Shown piece by piece: positions 25,058 to 34,694 of a DNA stretch of 64,000 bases. The position numbers and the translations under genes were made by a program. How positions within the stretch are numbered: the first letter of the stretch is position 1; each line of letters begins with the position of its first letter. The notes under the pieces were generated by a model. It was not told where the DNA came from and did no database searches. It saw only the letters and a program-made list of their open reading frames with translations. The stretch covers positions 3,782,001 to 3,846,000 of the forward strand of contig NZ_CP097289.1 in the NCBI RefSeq assembly GCF_023498005.1. The letters run 5' to 3'. This DNA comes from Streptomyces durmitorensis (lineage in GTDB: Bacteria; Actinomycetota; Actinomycetes; Streptomycetales; Streptomycetaceae).

Positions 25058-25834
25058 ATGAACGGTCCGGAGATCCTCATCGACTTCGCCCCCGAGCTGG
25101 GACTCTTCGTCGCGCACGAGCGAAGGGGCGGCCCCACCAAGGCCGTTACGGACGGTGCTTCCACGCTCGGGCACGTCGTCGAGTCGCTCGGGGTGCCGCT
25201 GACGGAGGTCGGCTCGCTCGTCGTGGACGGCGCCGAGGTCCCGGTCTCGCACGTACCGTCGGCGGACGAGTCGGTGGAGGTCCGCGCCGTCCCCCGCCCA
25301 CAGCCCCTCCCCGACGCACCCCTGCGCTTCCTCCTCGACGTCCATCTCGGCACGCTGGCGCGGCGGTTGCGCCTCCTGGGCGTCGACGCGGCGTACGAGA
25401 GCACGGACATCGGCGACCCCGCCCTGGCCACGCGCTCGGCCGCCGAGCGGCGGGTGCTGCTCAGCCGGGACCGGGGGCTGTTGCGGCGGCGGGAGTTGTG
25501 GGCCGGGGCGTTCGTCTACAGCGACTCGCCGGAGGAGCAACTCCGGGACGTCCTGGGCAGGTTCGCGCCTTCCTTGCGGCCCTGGACTCGCTGCACCGCG
25601 TGCAATGGCTCGCTGAGGGCGGCGAGCAAGGAGGACGTGGCGGATCGCTTGGAGGGTGGTACGCGCGGGACGTATGACGTGTTCGCGGAGTGTGGGGATT
25701 GCGGGCGGGTGTATTGGCGGGGGGCGCATCATGATCGGCTGGAGGGGATCGTGGCGCGGGCGGTGAGTGAATTCTCCCCAACCCCGCCCCTTCCCGAAAA
25801 CCCGCTCTGGCGCGGGGGCCTTGGTCGCCGCTGA
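25058..25834 (+). CDS. Mut7-C RNase-fold protein with ubiquitin-like N-terminus
   Basis: 258 aa. The N-terminal ~85 residues match the Mut7-C-associated ubiquitin-like (beta-grasp) domain (LGHVVESLGVPLTEVGSLVVDGAEV). The C-terminal half is Mut7-C, a PIN-like nuclease fold: FLLDVHLGTLARRLRLLGVDA, LLSRDRGLLRRRELW with acidic residues, then a zinc ribbon CTACN..SLR with a second CGDCGRVYWRGAHH. Such proteins are thought to act on RNA, but no bacterial member is well characterised. A CATCCT box ends 6 nt before the ATG, so it may be leaderless. It is monocistronic. Confidence 0.85.
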   Translation: MNGPEILIDFAPELGLFVAHERRGGPTKAVTDGASTLGHVVESLGVPLTEVGSLVVDGAEVPVSHVPSADESVEVRAVPRPQPLPDAPLRFLLDVHLGTLARRLRLLGVDAAYESTDIGDPALATRSAAERRVLLSRDRGLLRRRELWAGAFVYSDSPEEQLRDVLGRFAPSLRPWTRCTACNGSLRAASKEDVADRLEGGTRGTYDVFAECGDCGRVYWRGAHHDRLEGIVARAVSEFSPTPPLPENPLWRGGLGRR

Positions 25835-25854
25835 TCACCGGCTCCGCCGAGTTC

Positions 25855-25903
25855 GTCCTCAAACGCCGGACGGGCTATTCCAGCCCGTCCGGCGTTTGAG
25901 GAC
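25855..25903. terminator. Long terminator hairpin, dispersed type
   Basis: Perfect 22-bp inverted repeat (25855-25876 and 25882-25903) around ATTCC. The sequence TCAAACGCCGGACGGGCT is a common Streptomyces intergenic terminator element. A GGGGGCGGAGCCCC hairpin follows at about 25921-25935. Confidence 0.85.
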
Positions 25904-26014
25904 ATCTTGTCGGGGGTCCAGGGGGCGGAGCCCCATGGTTTCGGGAAGGGGCGCCCGCGCGCGGAGCGCGCTAATAGGCTCAGTGGGGAAAGCCCCGCAG
26001 GGACCGCCCTGGCC

Positions 26015-28036
26015 TCAGCCCGAAAGCTTCGCCGCCAGTTCCCCCACGTCAGTCGTAGGCGCGTCGCAGACGAACCGTCGGCAGACGTAAGCCGCCGGCA
26101 GCCCATCCACCAGCCCCCTCCCCGCGAGCAGCGGAAGCTCGCCGCCCGCAGGGCCGACGGCGACCACGGCCCCGGGCGCAGCCCCCAGCAGGGCGGTGCG
26201 ATGCAGCTCCCCGCCGACCGCGCCGATCACCGCGACCTCACGGGGACCGTCGAGCGCGGCCTCGGCCACCGCGAGACCGTGCCCGATGAACCGCGGCGCC
26301 CGAGGCGCGAGCCCCTTGACCACCCCCAACGCCCGCTCCGCGGCGAGCCGATGCGGCTCGGCCCCGGTCTGCGCCGCGTACGAGAGCAACGCCCCCGCGG
26401 CCGCCGTCCACCCGGACGGCACCGCGTTGTCGGTGGGATCCTGCGGCCGCCGGATCAACTGCTCCGCGTCCGCGGCCGTGTCGTACAGCGAACCGGACTC
26501 CGCGTCCACGAACTGGGCGAGCACGTGGTCGAGCAGGAACCCGGCGAACTCCAGCCACACGCCCTCCCCCGTCACGGAGGCCAGCGCGAGGAACCCCTCG
26601 GCGACATCGGCGTAGTCCTCCAACACGCCCGCGTTCGCGCCCACTTGGCCGTCCTTGGACGTACGCGAGAGTCGCGCCCTGTCGTCCATGTGCAGCCGCA
26701 CGAGCAGGTCACCCGCGCCCACCGCGGCCGCCACCAGGTCCGGCCGCTCGAAGTACGCCCCCACCTCCGCGAGCGCCGCGACGGCGAGCCCGTTCCAGGC
26801 GGCGACGACCTTGTCGTCACGGCCGGGCGCGGGCCGCTGCGAGCGCGCGGCGAGCAGCCGCTCCCGGATCGAGGCGAGCCGCTCGGCATCCACGTCCCCG
26901 GCCCCGCCCTCCGGGAGCTGGAGCACCGAAGCACCCTCCTCGAAGGTGCCCTCCTCCGTCACCCCGAAGTACGCGGCGGCGATCTCGGCGTCCGCGTCGC
27001 CCAGCACCTCGCGCAGCTGCTCGGGCGTCCACACGTAGTAGGCGCCCTCGACGTGCTTGCCGCTCGTGGCGTCCTCGCTGTCCGCGTCGAGCGCCGAGGA
27101 GAACCCGCCCTCGTTCGTGCGCAGTTCGCGGACCATGAAGTCCGCCGTTTCCAGGGCGACGCGTCGTGCGAGGTCGGAGCCCGTGGCCCGCCACAGGTGG
27201 GCGTACGCCCGGCAGAGCAAGGCGTTGTCGTACAGCATCTTCTCGAAGTGGGGCACGGTCCACTCCCGGTCCACGGAGTACCGCGCGAACCCGCCGCCCA
27301 GCTGGTCGTAGATCCCGCCGCGCGCCATCCGCTCGCAGGTGTCGGACGCCATTTGCAGCGCGCCCTCCGAGCCGGTGCGGGCGTAGTGCCGCAGCAGGAA
27401 CTCGACGACCATGGACGGCGGGAACTTGGGCGCGCCCCCGAAGCCGCCGCGCGAGGCGTCGTAGTCCCGCGTCAGGCCGAGCAGCGCCTGCGCGAGCTCG
27501 TCCTCGCCGGGCAGTTCGTCGGCGCCGAACGCAAGCTGGCGTTCGGAGAGGTCGCGCACGATCTTCCCGGCGACCTCGGCGACCTCCTCGCGCCGGTCCG
27601 TCCAGGCGCGCCGCACCCCGTCGGCCACCTGCTGGAAGGAGGGCATGCCGTGCCGGGGCTCGGGCGGGAAGTACGTGCCGAAGTAGAAGGGCTCGGCGTC
27701 GGGCGTCAGGAAGACCGTCATGGGCCAGCCGCCCTGGCCTGTCGCGGCCTGCACGGCCTCCATGTAGACGGCGTCGATGTCGGGCCGCTCCTCGCGGTCG
27801 ACCTTGACGTTGACGAAGTGCGCGTTCAGGAAGGCGGCGGTCTCCGCGTCCTCGAAGGACTCGTGCGCCATGACGTGACACCAGTGGCAACTGCTGTACC
27901 CCACGCTGAGCAGCACAGGGACGCCTCGCTCCCGCGCCTGCGCGAAGGCCTCCGCCGACCAGGGCCACCAGTCGACGGGGTTGTCGGCGTGCTGAAGAAG
28001 ATAGGGGGACGTCTCATGGGCCAGTCGGTTCGGCAT
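26015..28036 (-). CDS. Thioredoxin-fold / glycosidase-like protein, YyaL (SSP411, DUF255) family
   Basis: 673 aa, the usual family length. The N-terminal thioredoxin-like domain (DUF255) has the family's [20 protein letters not shown] region with the CHWC active-site-like motif, then [12 protein letters not shown]. The remaining ~480 residues form the (alpha/alpha)6 barrel typical of the family ([32 protein letters not shown] region, quoted in part: [13 protein letters not shown]). The open frame continues far upstream antisense to the STAND gene, but the [14 protein letters not shown] start is conserved in the family; an ATG three codons earlier is the alternative. The biochemical role is unknown (redox or sugar-related). 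Confidence 0.92.
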   Translation of the reverse strand: MPNRLAHETSPYLLQHADNPVDWWPWSAEAFAQARERGVPVLLSVGYSSCHWCHVMAHESFEDAETAAFLNAHFVNVKVDREERPDIDAVYMEAVQAATGQGGWPMTVFLTPDAEPFYFGTYFPPEPRHGMPSFQQVADGVRRAWTDRREEVAEVAGKIVRDLSERQLAFGADELPGEDELAQALLGLTRDYDASRGGFGGAPKFPPSMVVEFLLRHYARTGSEGALQMASDTCERMARGGIYDQLGGGFARYSVDREWTVPHFEKMLYDNALLCRAYAHLWRATGSDLARRVALETADFMVRELRTNEGGFSSALDADSEDATSGKHVEGAYYVWTPEQLREVLGDADAEIAAAYFGVTEEGTFEEGASVLQLPEGGAGDVDAERLASIRERLLAARSQRPAPGRDDKVVAAWNGLAVAALAEVGAYFERPDLVAAAVGAGDLLVRLHMDDRARLSRTSKDGQVGANAGVLEDYADVAEGFLALASVTGEGVWLEFAGFLLDHVLAQFVDAESGSLYDTAADAEQLIRRPQDPTDNAVPSGWTAAAGALLSYAAQTGAEPHRLAAERALGVVKGLAPRAPRFIGHGLAVAEAALDGPREVAVIGAVGGELHRTALLGAAPGAVVAVGPAGGELPLLAGRGLVDGLPAAYVCRRFVCDAPTTDVGELAAKLSG

Positions 28037-28204
28037 GCCCTCCATCCTCGCGCACACGGAAGGGCGCCGCGCAGGTGCCACGGGTTCGCGGCGAGCCGCG
28101 CCCCGGGGACGCTTCCACGTGATCCGCGGACTCCCTCGCGCCGGAGCCCCGTACGCAGGACACTTGTGACCGCAGGCGACTATTGCTCTCGGAGGGGGAC
28201 CCAT

Positions 28205-31200
28205 ATGCGGGACAGCCATCGGGCCGAAGCCGAGCGGCTGTTGGTGCGGGCCGTGGAAGAAGAGGTGCGGCGCTCCGGTGGGCGGATCGACGGGGGTGTG
28301 CTGCTCTCCCGGGCCCGGAGTGCGCTGGATGCCATGGGGCAGACCGCCGACGAGGAGTACGTGGCCTATACGCAGGCCGTCGACGAGGCGGAGGCCGGGC
28401 AGCTCTCCTTCGGGCAGCGGTATGCCAAGGAAGGGGCGGGAACTCCCCTGCTCGTGGCCGTCGTTGCGGCCGTGGGCGCGTGCCTGGCCGACCTGGCGCT
28501 CGGGACCGAGGTCTCGACCGCCCTGAGCGCGGGCGCCGCCGTCGGCGTCGTCGGCGCGGCCACCACCGTGGTCAAGGTCACCGCCCACCACGTGCCCGCG
28601 GCCAGCCGCCGCGCCGGTGCGATCAGCCAGCCGGGCGGGCCCGAGCAGCTGCGGCTGCAGTGGCTGACGGCCCTTGAGGTGCGGGGCATCCGGCCCTTCA
28701 TCGAACAGCAGCGGGTGCTTCAGGCCTCCTCCGGCAAGAAGAAGGCCTCGCCCCAGCTGCGGGGCACGGACAAGAGCGCGGCCGCGCGCAGGCGCACCGT
28801 ACTTGAGCAGTCCTTCACCCAACTCCCCGAGCCCGAGGGTCCGTTCACCGGGCGCCGCCCCGAGCTCGCCCGCGTCGCCCAGTGGGTGCACGCCGCGCGG
28901 GCCAGCACCGAGACCCGGCCCACCGTCGTCGTGCTGCACGGCGCGCCCGGCTCCGGGCGCTCCTCGCTCGCCGTCCGCGCGGCGCACGATCTGCGGGACC
29001 AGTTCCGGGGCGCCTGCGTCGTCGACCTGCGGGGCGAGAGCTCCCAGCCGCTGTCCACGCGGGACGCGCTCCTGCATCTGCTGAATCGATTGGGCGCCCC
29101 GCGCGAGCAGTTGCTGTTCCGGGAGCGTTCCTCCCAGGAGCAGCAGGTCAAGCGGCTCAGCGAGCTCTACCACCAGCATCTGACCGGCCTCGCGGTGACC
29201 GTCGTGCTCGACGACGCGAGCGACCCGGAGCAGGTCCGCATCCTCGTGCCCGAGCGCTCCGACAGCCTCGTCCTCGTCACCTCCCGCAAGCCCGTCGAGC
29301 TGCCCGCCGACCTCCCCGCCTGGGTGCACCAGCTGCCGGTGGAGCCGCTGGACGCGGCGGGCTCGGAGGAGCTGCTGCGGGAGGCCGCAGAGGACGCCTC
29401 CGGGCCCTACGACGCCGAATCCGCCGACGCCGTGCGGGAGTTGTGCGGCGGCCTGCCGCTCGCCCTGCGCGTCGCCGGGTCCTCGATCGGCGCGCGCACG
29501 ACACGCCGGCTCGCCTCGGATCTCGCCGCGTACGGCCCCGTGGAGCCCGTCGAACGCGTCCTGTGGCTGCGCTACACCGACCAGACCGAGCCCGCCCGGC
29601 GCCTCCTGCGCAGGCTCGCGCTCGCCGGCCGCGCGTCCCTGGGGGCGGCGGCCGCCGCCGCGCTGCTCGGCGCCGACGAGACGGAGGCGGCCCGCCAGCT
29701 GTCCGCGCTCTCGCGCGCGGGCCTCGTCGACCACGTGCGCGGCAGCCGCTACCGCCTGCACGATCTCGTACGCGCCTTCGCGCTCGCCCGGCTCATCGAC
29801 GAGGAGGAGCCCGCCGAGCGCACGGCCGCCCAGGAGCGGCTCATCGTCAGCTACAGCGAGCTCGCCGGATCGGTGATCCGCCTGGTCGACGGCAAGATGT
29901 CGACGCGGGCCGGGCAGTTCGACCGGCACGGCTTCGCCTCACTCGAAGCGGCCCTGCGCTGGCTCGACGACGAGTCGAGCTTCATCACGGCGACACTGCG
30001 GCACGCGGAGGGCGTGGACCAGGAGGCGGTGCTCCATCTCCTCGGCGCGCTGTGCGACTACTGCCTGCTGCGCGGCGACCTCTACCGCCTGGGCGAGATC
30101 AGCGAACTGACGCAGGCCGTCGACCAGGGGCTGCTCGTACGGAGCGTGCAGTGGCGCACGGGCATCGCCTCCCGTCAGCTCGGCGAGCTGGACCAGGCGC
30201 GCACGACCCTGACGTCGGTCGTGGACCTGTACATGGAGGCCCACCAGGACGCGGGCGCCGCCCTGGCCCTGTGCTCGCTGGGGATCACGCTGCACCACCA
30301 GGGCAATCTGACGGAGGCCTCGGCCCGGCTGCACGAGGCCCTCGACCTCCAGGCCCCCGACGAACTCGCCGGTGACCGCGCCTGGACGATGCACGCCCTC
30401 GCCGCGGTGGAGCGCGACCGCGCCAACCTCAACGAGGCGCTGCGGCTCCTGGAGGACTCCCTCGCCCTGCACCGCGAGAACGACTCCCTGCACGGCGAGG
30501 CCTGGGCGCACTTCCAGCTCGGCCAGCTCTTCCTGCGCATGGGCGACGTACCGCGCGCGGAGGAGCAGCTGCGGGGCGCCCTCGATCTGTACGGGCGCAC
30601 GCGCGACGGCCGTGGCGAGGCCTGGGCCCTGACGCAGCTGGCGCGGGCCCGCCTGGTGGACGGCGACGCGTCGGCCGCGGTCGACGGGCTGCGCCAAGCG
30701 GTGTCCCGGCACCGTGACAACGAGGACGCGCGCGGTGAGGCGTGGAGCGCCTACTACCTGGGCCAGGCCCTGGAGGAGGCGGGCAGCCTGGACCAGGCGG
30801 TGCGCGAGCTGGAGCGCTCGCGGACGATGTTCTCGCGGATGCGGGACGTGTACGGCCTGGCCTGCGCGCGGCACCACTCGGCACGGGTGACCCGCGACCA
30901 GCGCGCCGCCCAGACGGGCTCGCTGCGCAACTCCGGCTTCGCCCGCCAGCTCCTGGTGGACGCCCGCGCCGACTTCCAGCGCATCGGCGTCGCGCACGGC
31001 GAGGCCTGGACCTGCCTGGAGCTCGCGGTCGTGGACGCGGGGAACACCCGCGGCCAGCAGGCGCTCGCCCTGTGCGACGAGGCCGCCGCGCTGTTCGCCT
31101 CGTACGGAGACCGCCGTGGCGAGGACTGGGCCCGCTTCCTGCGCTGCACCCTGCTGCCGTACGCGTCGCCCGGCGGCTGGGAGATCGGCACCGCCGTCGC

Positions 31201-31399
31201 CCAGGAGGAGCTCAGCCAGCTGGCCCGCGCCTCTCACCCGACGCGCGACGGCAAGCTGGACGACTACATGGAGGCGTACGCCCTGCTCATGGAGCGGGGC
31301 GCCGACCTGGAGACCGGCTGGCAGGCCTGGCGCCTGGGCATGGTGCCGAACCGTCACTCCCGCGAGGTGATGGGAGTGACGGTGGCGAAGGCGGGCTAG
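28205..31399 (+). CDS. STAND-type NTPase with TPR repeats (AfsR-like without a DNA-binding domain)
   Basis: 1064 aa; GGAGGGGG precedes the ATG. An N-terminal region (1-75) is followed by a hydrophobic stretch at about 80-125 that could be two membrane helices. The NB-ARC-like ATPase spans about 212-440: Walker [10 protein letters not shown] at 246-254, Walker B VTVVLDDA at 331-338, sensor LVLVTSR at 355-361 and GLPLAL at 416-421. A winged-helix region (to about 560) and at least six TPR units (about 600-960) complete it. The layout resembles AfsR and plant-type STAND sensors, but the SARP DNA-binding domain is absent. It probably senses a signal via the TPRs and oligomerises; target unknown. 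Confidence 0.85.
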   Translation: MRDSHRAEAERLLVRAVEEEVRRSGGRIDGGVLLSRARSALDAMGQTADEEYVAYTQAVDEAEAGQLSFGQRYAKEGAGTPLLVAVVAAVGACLADLALGTEVSTALSAGAAVGVVGAATTVVKVTAHHVPAASRRAGAISQPGGPEQLRLQWLTALEVRGIRPFIEQQRVLQASSGKKKASPQLRGTDKSAAARRRTVLEQSFTQLPEPEGPFTGRRPELARVAQWVHAARASTETRPTVVVLHGAPGSGRSSLAVRAAHDLRDQFRGACVVDLRGESSQPLSTRDALLHLLNRLGAPREQLLFRERSSQEQQVKRLSELYHQHLTGLAVTVVLDDASDPEQVRILVPERSDSLVLVTSRKPVELPADLPAWVHQLPVEPLDAAGSEELLREAAEDASGPYDAESADAVRELCGGLPLALRVAGSSIGARTTRRLASDLAAYGPVEPVERVLWLRYTDQTEPARRLLRRLALAGRASLGAAAAAALLGADETEAARQLSALSRAGLVDHVRGSRYRLHDLVRAFALARLIDEEEPAERTAAQERLIVSYSELAGSVIRLVDGKMSTRAGQFDRHGFASLEAALRWLDDESSFITATLRHAEGVDQEAVLHLLGALCDYCLLRGDLYRLGEISELTQAVDQGLLVRSVQWRTGIASRQLGELDQARTTLTSVVDLYMEAHQDAGAALALCSLGITLHHQGNLTEASARLHEALDLQAPDELAGDRAWTMHALAAVERDRANLNEALRLLEDSLALHRENDSLHGEAWAHFQLGQLFLRMGDVPRAEEQLRGALDLYGRTRDGRGEAWALTQLARARLVDGDASAAVDGLRQAVSRHRDNEDARGEAWSAYYLGQALEEAGSLDQAVRELERSRTMFSRMRDVYGLACARHHSARVTRDQRAAQTGSLRNSGFARQLLVDARADFQRIGVAHGEAWTCLELAVVDAGNTRGQQALALCDEAAALFASYGDRRGEDWARFLRCTLLPYASPGGWEIGTAVAQEELSQLARASHPTRDGKLDDYMEAYALLMERGADLETGWQAWRLGMVPNRHSREVMGVTVAKAG

Positions 31400-31644
31400 C
31401 CCTTGGTGGCCTCGGCCCCGGCGGTCTTCGCCTCGCCGGATGGGGACTCCGCGGAGTCCGAGGACTCCGCGGGTTCCTTGAAGTCGACCTTCCGCATGTG
31501 CTTGTTCATCGACTTCATCAGACCCCAGACGGCGAGAGCCATCACCGCGAAGACGATGAAGCCGAGAACACCCGGAGTCACCTTGTCATCGTCGACCTCT
31601 TTGGCGAGAGGGACGAGATGCGTCATTGCCAGATGTGCGTTCAC
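31396..31644 (-). CDS. Small single-pass membrane protein downstream of mca
   Basis: 82 aa from a GTG one base after the mca stop (TAG C GTG); an internal ATG at 31626 is the alternative. There is one membrane segment (VLGFIVFAVMALAVWGLM), then a Lys-rich juxtamembrane part and an acidic, Ser/Glu-rich tail. The tight junction to mca means co-transcription, so it may serve mycothiol metabolism or simply ride along. Its TAG stop shares the CTAG palindrome with the TAG of the convergent STAND gene. Confidence 0.75.
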   Translation of the reverse strand: MNAHLAMTHLVPLAKEVDDDKVTPGVLGFIVFAVMALAVWGLMKSMNKHMRKVDFKEPAESSDSAESPSGEAKTAGAEATKG

Positions 31645-31645
31645 G

Positions 31646-32527
31646 CTAGGCATTGTCGCGGATGCCCGCAAAGAGGTCGTCCTCGGGGAGGGATGTATCG
31701 ACGAGCGACTTCGCGAGCTCGTACTCCTCCGTGGGCCAGACCTCCTTCTGGAGCTCCATCGGCACCCGGAACCAGCCGCCCTCGGGGTCGATCTGCGTGG
31801 CGTGCGCGATCAGCGCGCGGTCGCGGACCTCGTAGAAGTCGGCGCAGGGAACATGCGTGGTCAGGGTGCGCTCGACCCGCTCGAACTCGTCCCACCGCTT
31901 GAGCCAGTCCCCGTAGGGCGACTCCATGCCCTTGTCGAGCATCGCCTGGTGCAGCGCCTCGGTGCGCGGCCGGTTGAAGCCCTGGTTGTAGTAGAGCTTC
32001 TGCGGCTGGTAGACGGGCCCGTACTCGCTCTCGGGGTACTTCTCGGCGTCCGCCGCACCATCGAACGCCACCATCGTGATCTTGTGGGTCATGATGTGGT
32101 CGGGGTGCGGATAGCCGCCGTTCTCGTCGTACGTCGTGATGACCTGCGGACGGAAGGAACGGATCTGGCGGACCAGCTCACCGGCCGCCTTGTCGACGTC
32201 CTCCAGGGCGAAGCAGCCCTCGGGCAGCGGCGGCAGCGGGTCGCCCTCGGGCAGACCCGAGTCGACGAAGCCGAGCCAGTCCTGCTTGACGCCGAGGATC
32301 TCGCGCGCCTCGTCCATCTCCTTCCTGCGCACCTCGTGGATGTTCTCCTCGATGTACTTGTCCCCCTGGAGCTTGGGGTTGAGGATGTCGCCGCGCTCCC
32401 CGCCCGTGCAGGTCACGACATGCACGTCCACCCCCTCGGACACGTACTTGGCCATGGTGGCCGCGCCCTTCGACGACTCGTCGTCGGGGTGGGCGTGCAC
32501 GGCCATCAGTCGCAGCTGCTCAGTCAA
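31646..32527 (-). CDS. mca: Mycothiol S-conjugate amidase
   Basis: 293 aa with the LmbE/PIG-L metal motif AHPDDE at residues 12-17 and a later metal-binding His region (GGYPHPDHIMTH). Length and the segments CTGGERGDILNPK and WYR-free C-terminus fit Mca rather than MshB. The enzyme cleaves mycothiol-toxin adducts so that the mercapturic acid part can be exported, a core actinobacterial detoxification step. The start appears to be a TTG (MTEQLRLMAVHAHP) with GAGG about 8-10 nt upstream. It heads a two-gene unit with the small membrane protein and is divergent from the DUF4307 gene. Confidence 0.92.
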   Translation of the reverse strand: MTEQLRLMAVHAHPDDESSKGAATMAKYVSEGVDVHVVTCTGGERGDILNPKLQGDKYIEENIHEVRRKEMDEAREILGVKQDWLGFVDSGLPEGDPLPPLPEGCFALEDVDKAAGELVRQIRSFRPQVITTYDENGGYPHPDHIMTHKITMVAFDGAADAEKYPESEYGPVYQPQKLYYNQGFNRPRTEALHQAMLDKGMESPYGDWLKRWDEFERVERTLTTHVPCADFYEVRDRALIAHATQIDPEGGWFRVPMELQKEVWPTEEYELAKSLVDTSLPEDDLFAGIRDNA

Positions 32528-32640
32528 GACTCGATCCTCAGTGATCTGGCGCCCTCGGTCATTCGGCGCAATGTGCGGCTTCTATAGTGACGGAACCGGG
32601 GGGCGGAAAATTCCGGCATCCCCTTTCCTGGAGGACGATC

Positions 32641-33048
32641 ATGACCGCCGTGAGCGAGAAGGCCCCCGAGGGGCGATACGGCCACTCGCGCTCGGCCGAT
32701 GAGCGCGCGGACCACAAGCTCAAGATCGCCGGTGGCGTCCTCGGTGTGCTCTTCCTCCTGATGGTCGGCTGGTTCGGATACGACTACGTCTCCGGCACGA
32801 AGATCAGCGGCGAAGTGATCAAGTTCAGCGTCGTCTCGGACAGTGCGGTCGAGGTGCACCTGGAGGTGCGCAAGGACGCCGACGCGAACGGCTACTGCAC
32901 CCTGCGTTCACAGGCCGAGGACGGTGAAGAGGTGGGCCGCAGGGACTTCCGCTTCGACCAGGACACCGGCCGGATCGACAAGGTCCTCACGCTGCGCACG
33001 AAGGCCCGCGGGACGAGCGCGGAGCTCCTCGGCTGCCACTCGGGCTGA
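32641..33048 (+). CDS. DUF4307 membrane protein
   Basis: 135 aa. The chosen ATG has GGAGGA 6 nt upstream; the open frame begins 18 codons earlier without support. A short basic cytoplasmic tail, one membrane helix (about residues 30-48, GGVLGVLFLLMVGWFGYDYV) and an extracytoplasmic domain with two Cys make a classic DUF4307 protein. It is found next to mca and greA in actinobacteria and has no known function. It is transcribed divergently from mca and precedes greA by 211 bp. Confidence 0.9.
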   Translation: MTAVSEKAPEGRYGHSRSADERADHKLKIAGGVLGVLFLLMVGWFGYDYVSGTKISGEVIKFSVVSDSAVEVHLEVRKDADANGYCTLRSQAEDGEEVGRRDFRFDQDTGRIDKVLTLRTKARGTSAELLGCHSG

Positions 33049-33259
33049 CGCGGGCCGCCTTCGGGGCGCCCCTCGCGTCCCACCGGTCGCCCGACGCCAC
33101 CGGGGTACCGGCCCTCACCTGCGTTGACGTATTTCTGATGGCTTATGTCCTCCCCCTCAGGCGCCTGAATTGTTAGGCTCGTGGTTTCGCCCACCCGTTA
33201 GGGAACATCCTTCTGGGTAGGGCGATGCTTTGTATTCCCAGTACCTACGAGGAGCACCT

Positions 33260-33757
33260 GTGACCCAGACCAGCGAAAACGTCACCTGGCTGACCCAGGA
33301 GGCGTACAACCAGCTCAAGGCCGAGCTGGAGTACCTGTCTGGTCCTGCGCGCACCGAGATCGCTACGAAGATCGCGGCGGCACGTGAGGAGGGCGACCTG
33401 CGCGAGAACGGCGGGTACCACGCGGCCAAGGAGGAGCAGGGCAAGCAGGAGCTCCGCGTCCGCCAGCTGACCCAGCTCCTGGAGCACGCGAAGGTCGGCG
33501 AGGCGCCGGCCGCGGACGGCGCGGTCGCGCCCGGCATGGTCGTGACGATCGCCTTCGACGGCGACGAGGACGACACCCTGGCGTTCCTGCTCGCCTCGCG
33601 CGAGTACGCGAGCAGCGACATCGAGACGTATTCGCCGCAGTCCCCGCTCGGCAGCGGCGTGAACGGCAAGAAGATCGGCGAGGACGCGCAGTACGAACTG
33701 CCGAACGGCAAGCTCGCCTCGGTCAAGATCCTTGAGGCGAAGCCCTACCAGGCCTGA
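33260..33757 (+). CDS. greA: Transcription elongation factor GreA
   Basis: 165 aa from a GTG with GGAG nearby (GAGGAGCACCT). The N-terminal coiled coil (TWLTQEAYNQLKAELEYL, then AAREEGDLRENGGYHAAKEEQ) holds the acidic tip that enters the RNA polymerase secondary channel, and the C-terminal FKBP-like domain follows (SPLGSGVNGKKIGEDAQYE). GreA stimulates cleavage of backtracked RNA. The tip motif GDLREN-Y is intact, so it should be active. A strong terminator follows. Confidence 0.96.
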   Translation: MTQTSENVTWLTQEAYNQLKAELEYLSGPARTEIATKIAAAREEGDLRENGGYHAAKEEQGKQELRVRQLTQLLEHAKVGEAPAADGAVAPGMVVTIAFDGDEDDTLAFLLASREYASSDIETYSPQSPLGSGVNGKKIGEDAQYELPNGKLASVKILEAKPYQA

Positions 33758-33776
33758 GGCCCCCTGCGTCGGCCAC

Positions 33777-33817
33777 GCGAAAGGCCCCCCGCGCATCGAG
33801 CGCGGGGGGCCTTTCGC
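33777..33817. terminator. Bidirectional terminator between greA and the ABC permease
   Basis: Perfect 18-bp inverted repeat (33777-33794 and 33800-33817) around ATCGA, with GCGAAA and TTTCGC ends, located between two convergent genes. Confidence 0.9.
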
Positions 33818-33827
33818 ATGCCCGGAC

Positions 33828-34694
33828 TCAGGCCGCCCGGCGGTACTTGCGGACCGCGAGCGTGCGGAACACCAGGATGATCAGCACGGACCAGATCAGC
33901 GACGCCCAGACGGGGTGCTCCATCGGCCAGGCTCCGGTGACCGACTTCGGGACGCCCTCGATCGTGTTGCCGAACAGCTCTCGGGCCGCCGCCACCGTGG
34001 CGCTGAAGGGGTTCCATTCGGCGACGTACTGAAGGAACTTCGGCATGCCGTTGACCGGCACGAACGCGTTCGAGATGAACGTCAGCGGGAACAGCCAGAT
34101 CAGCCCTCCCGAGGTCGCCGCCTCGGGGGTCCGCACGGACAGGCCGATCAGTGCGCCGATCCAGGTGAACGCATACCCGAGGAGCAGGAGCAGGCCGAAG
34201 CCCGCGAGCACCTCGCCGATGCTCTCGTGCGTGCGCCAGCCGACGATCAGGGCCACCACCGCGAGCACGGCCAGGGTCACGGCCGTCTGCACCAGATCCG
34301 CGAGGGTGCGACCGGTCAGCACGGCGCCCCGCGCCATCGGCAGCGACCGGAAGCGGTCGATCAGCCCCTTGTGCATGTCGTCGGCGATGCCCGCGCCCGC
34401 GCCCGCCGTGGCGAACGTGACGGTCTGCGCGAAGATGCCCGCCATCAGGAATTCCTTGTACGCGCTCGCGCTTCCGGCGGGGGCGCCCGGGATGTTGATG
34501 GAGCCACCGAAGACGTACGTGAACAGCACCACGAACATCACCGGCTGGATGACCCCGAAGAGGATCATCTCGGGGATCCTGGTCATGCGGATCAGGTTCC
34601 TGCGGGCCACGACCAGCGAGTCCCTGCCCGACTGGACGATGCCGCCCTTGGGGCGGGGCGCCAGGAGCTGTCGCGTGTCCGATGCAGCGCTCAC
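33828..34694 (-). CDS. ABC-2 type permease, DrrB-like
   Basis: 288 aa with six membrane segments and the ABC-2 consensus near the C-terminal half (LPLTFISNAFVPVNGMP). The first ~30 residues are cytoplasmic. It overlaps the ATPase gene by 4 nt and forms with it a DrrAB-type exporter for hydrophobic compounds such as anthracyclines or lipids. The gene is last in its transcript and faces the greA terminator. Confidence 0.93.
   Translation of the reverse strand: MSAASDTRQLLAPRPKGGIVQSGRDSLVVARRNLIRMTRIPEMILFGVIQPVMFVVLFTYVFGGSINIPGAPAGSASAYKEFLMAGIFAQTVTFATAGAGAGIADDMHKGLIDRFRSLPMARGAVLTGRTLADLVQTAVTLAVLAVVALIVGWRTHESIGEVLAGFGLLLLLGYAFTWIGALIGLSVRTPEAATSGGLIWLFPLTFISNAFVPVNGMPKFLQYVAEWNPFSATVAAARELFGNTIEGVPKSVTGAWPMEHPVWASLIWSVLIILVFRTLAVRKYRRAA

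Noticed and set aside
25907..28204. Upstream extension of the STAND frame (about 766 codons)
   Set aside because: It is antisense to the YyaL-family gene; GGAGGGGG directly before 28205 and the start of real sequence similarity set the true N-terminus.
28037..29929. 631-codon upstream extension of the YyaL-family frame
   Set aside because: It is antisense to the STAND ATPase and shows no family similarity; the conserved family start [14 protein letters not shown] is internal.
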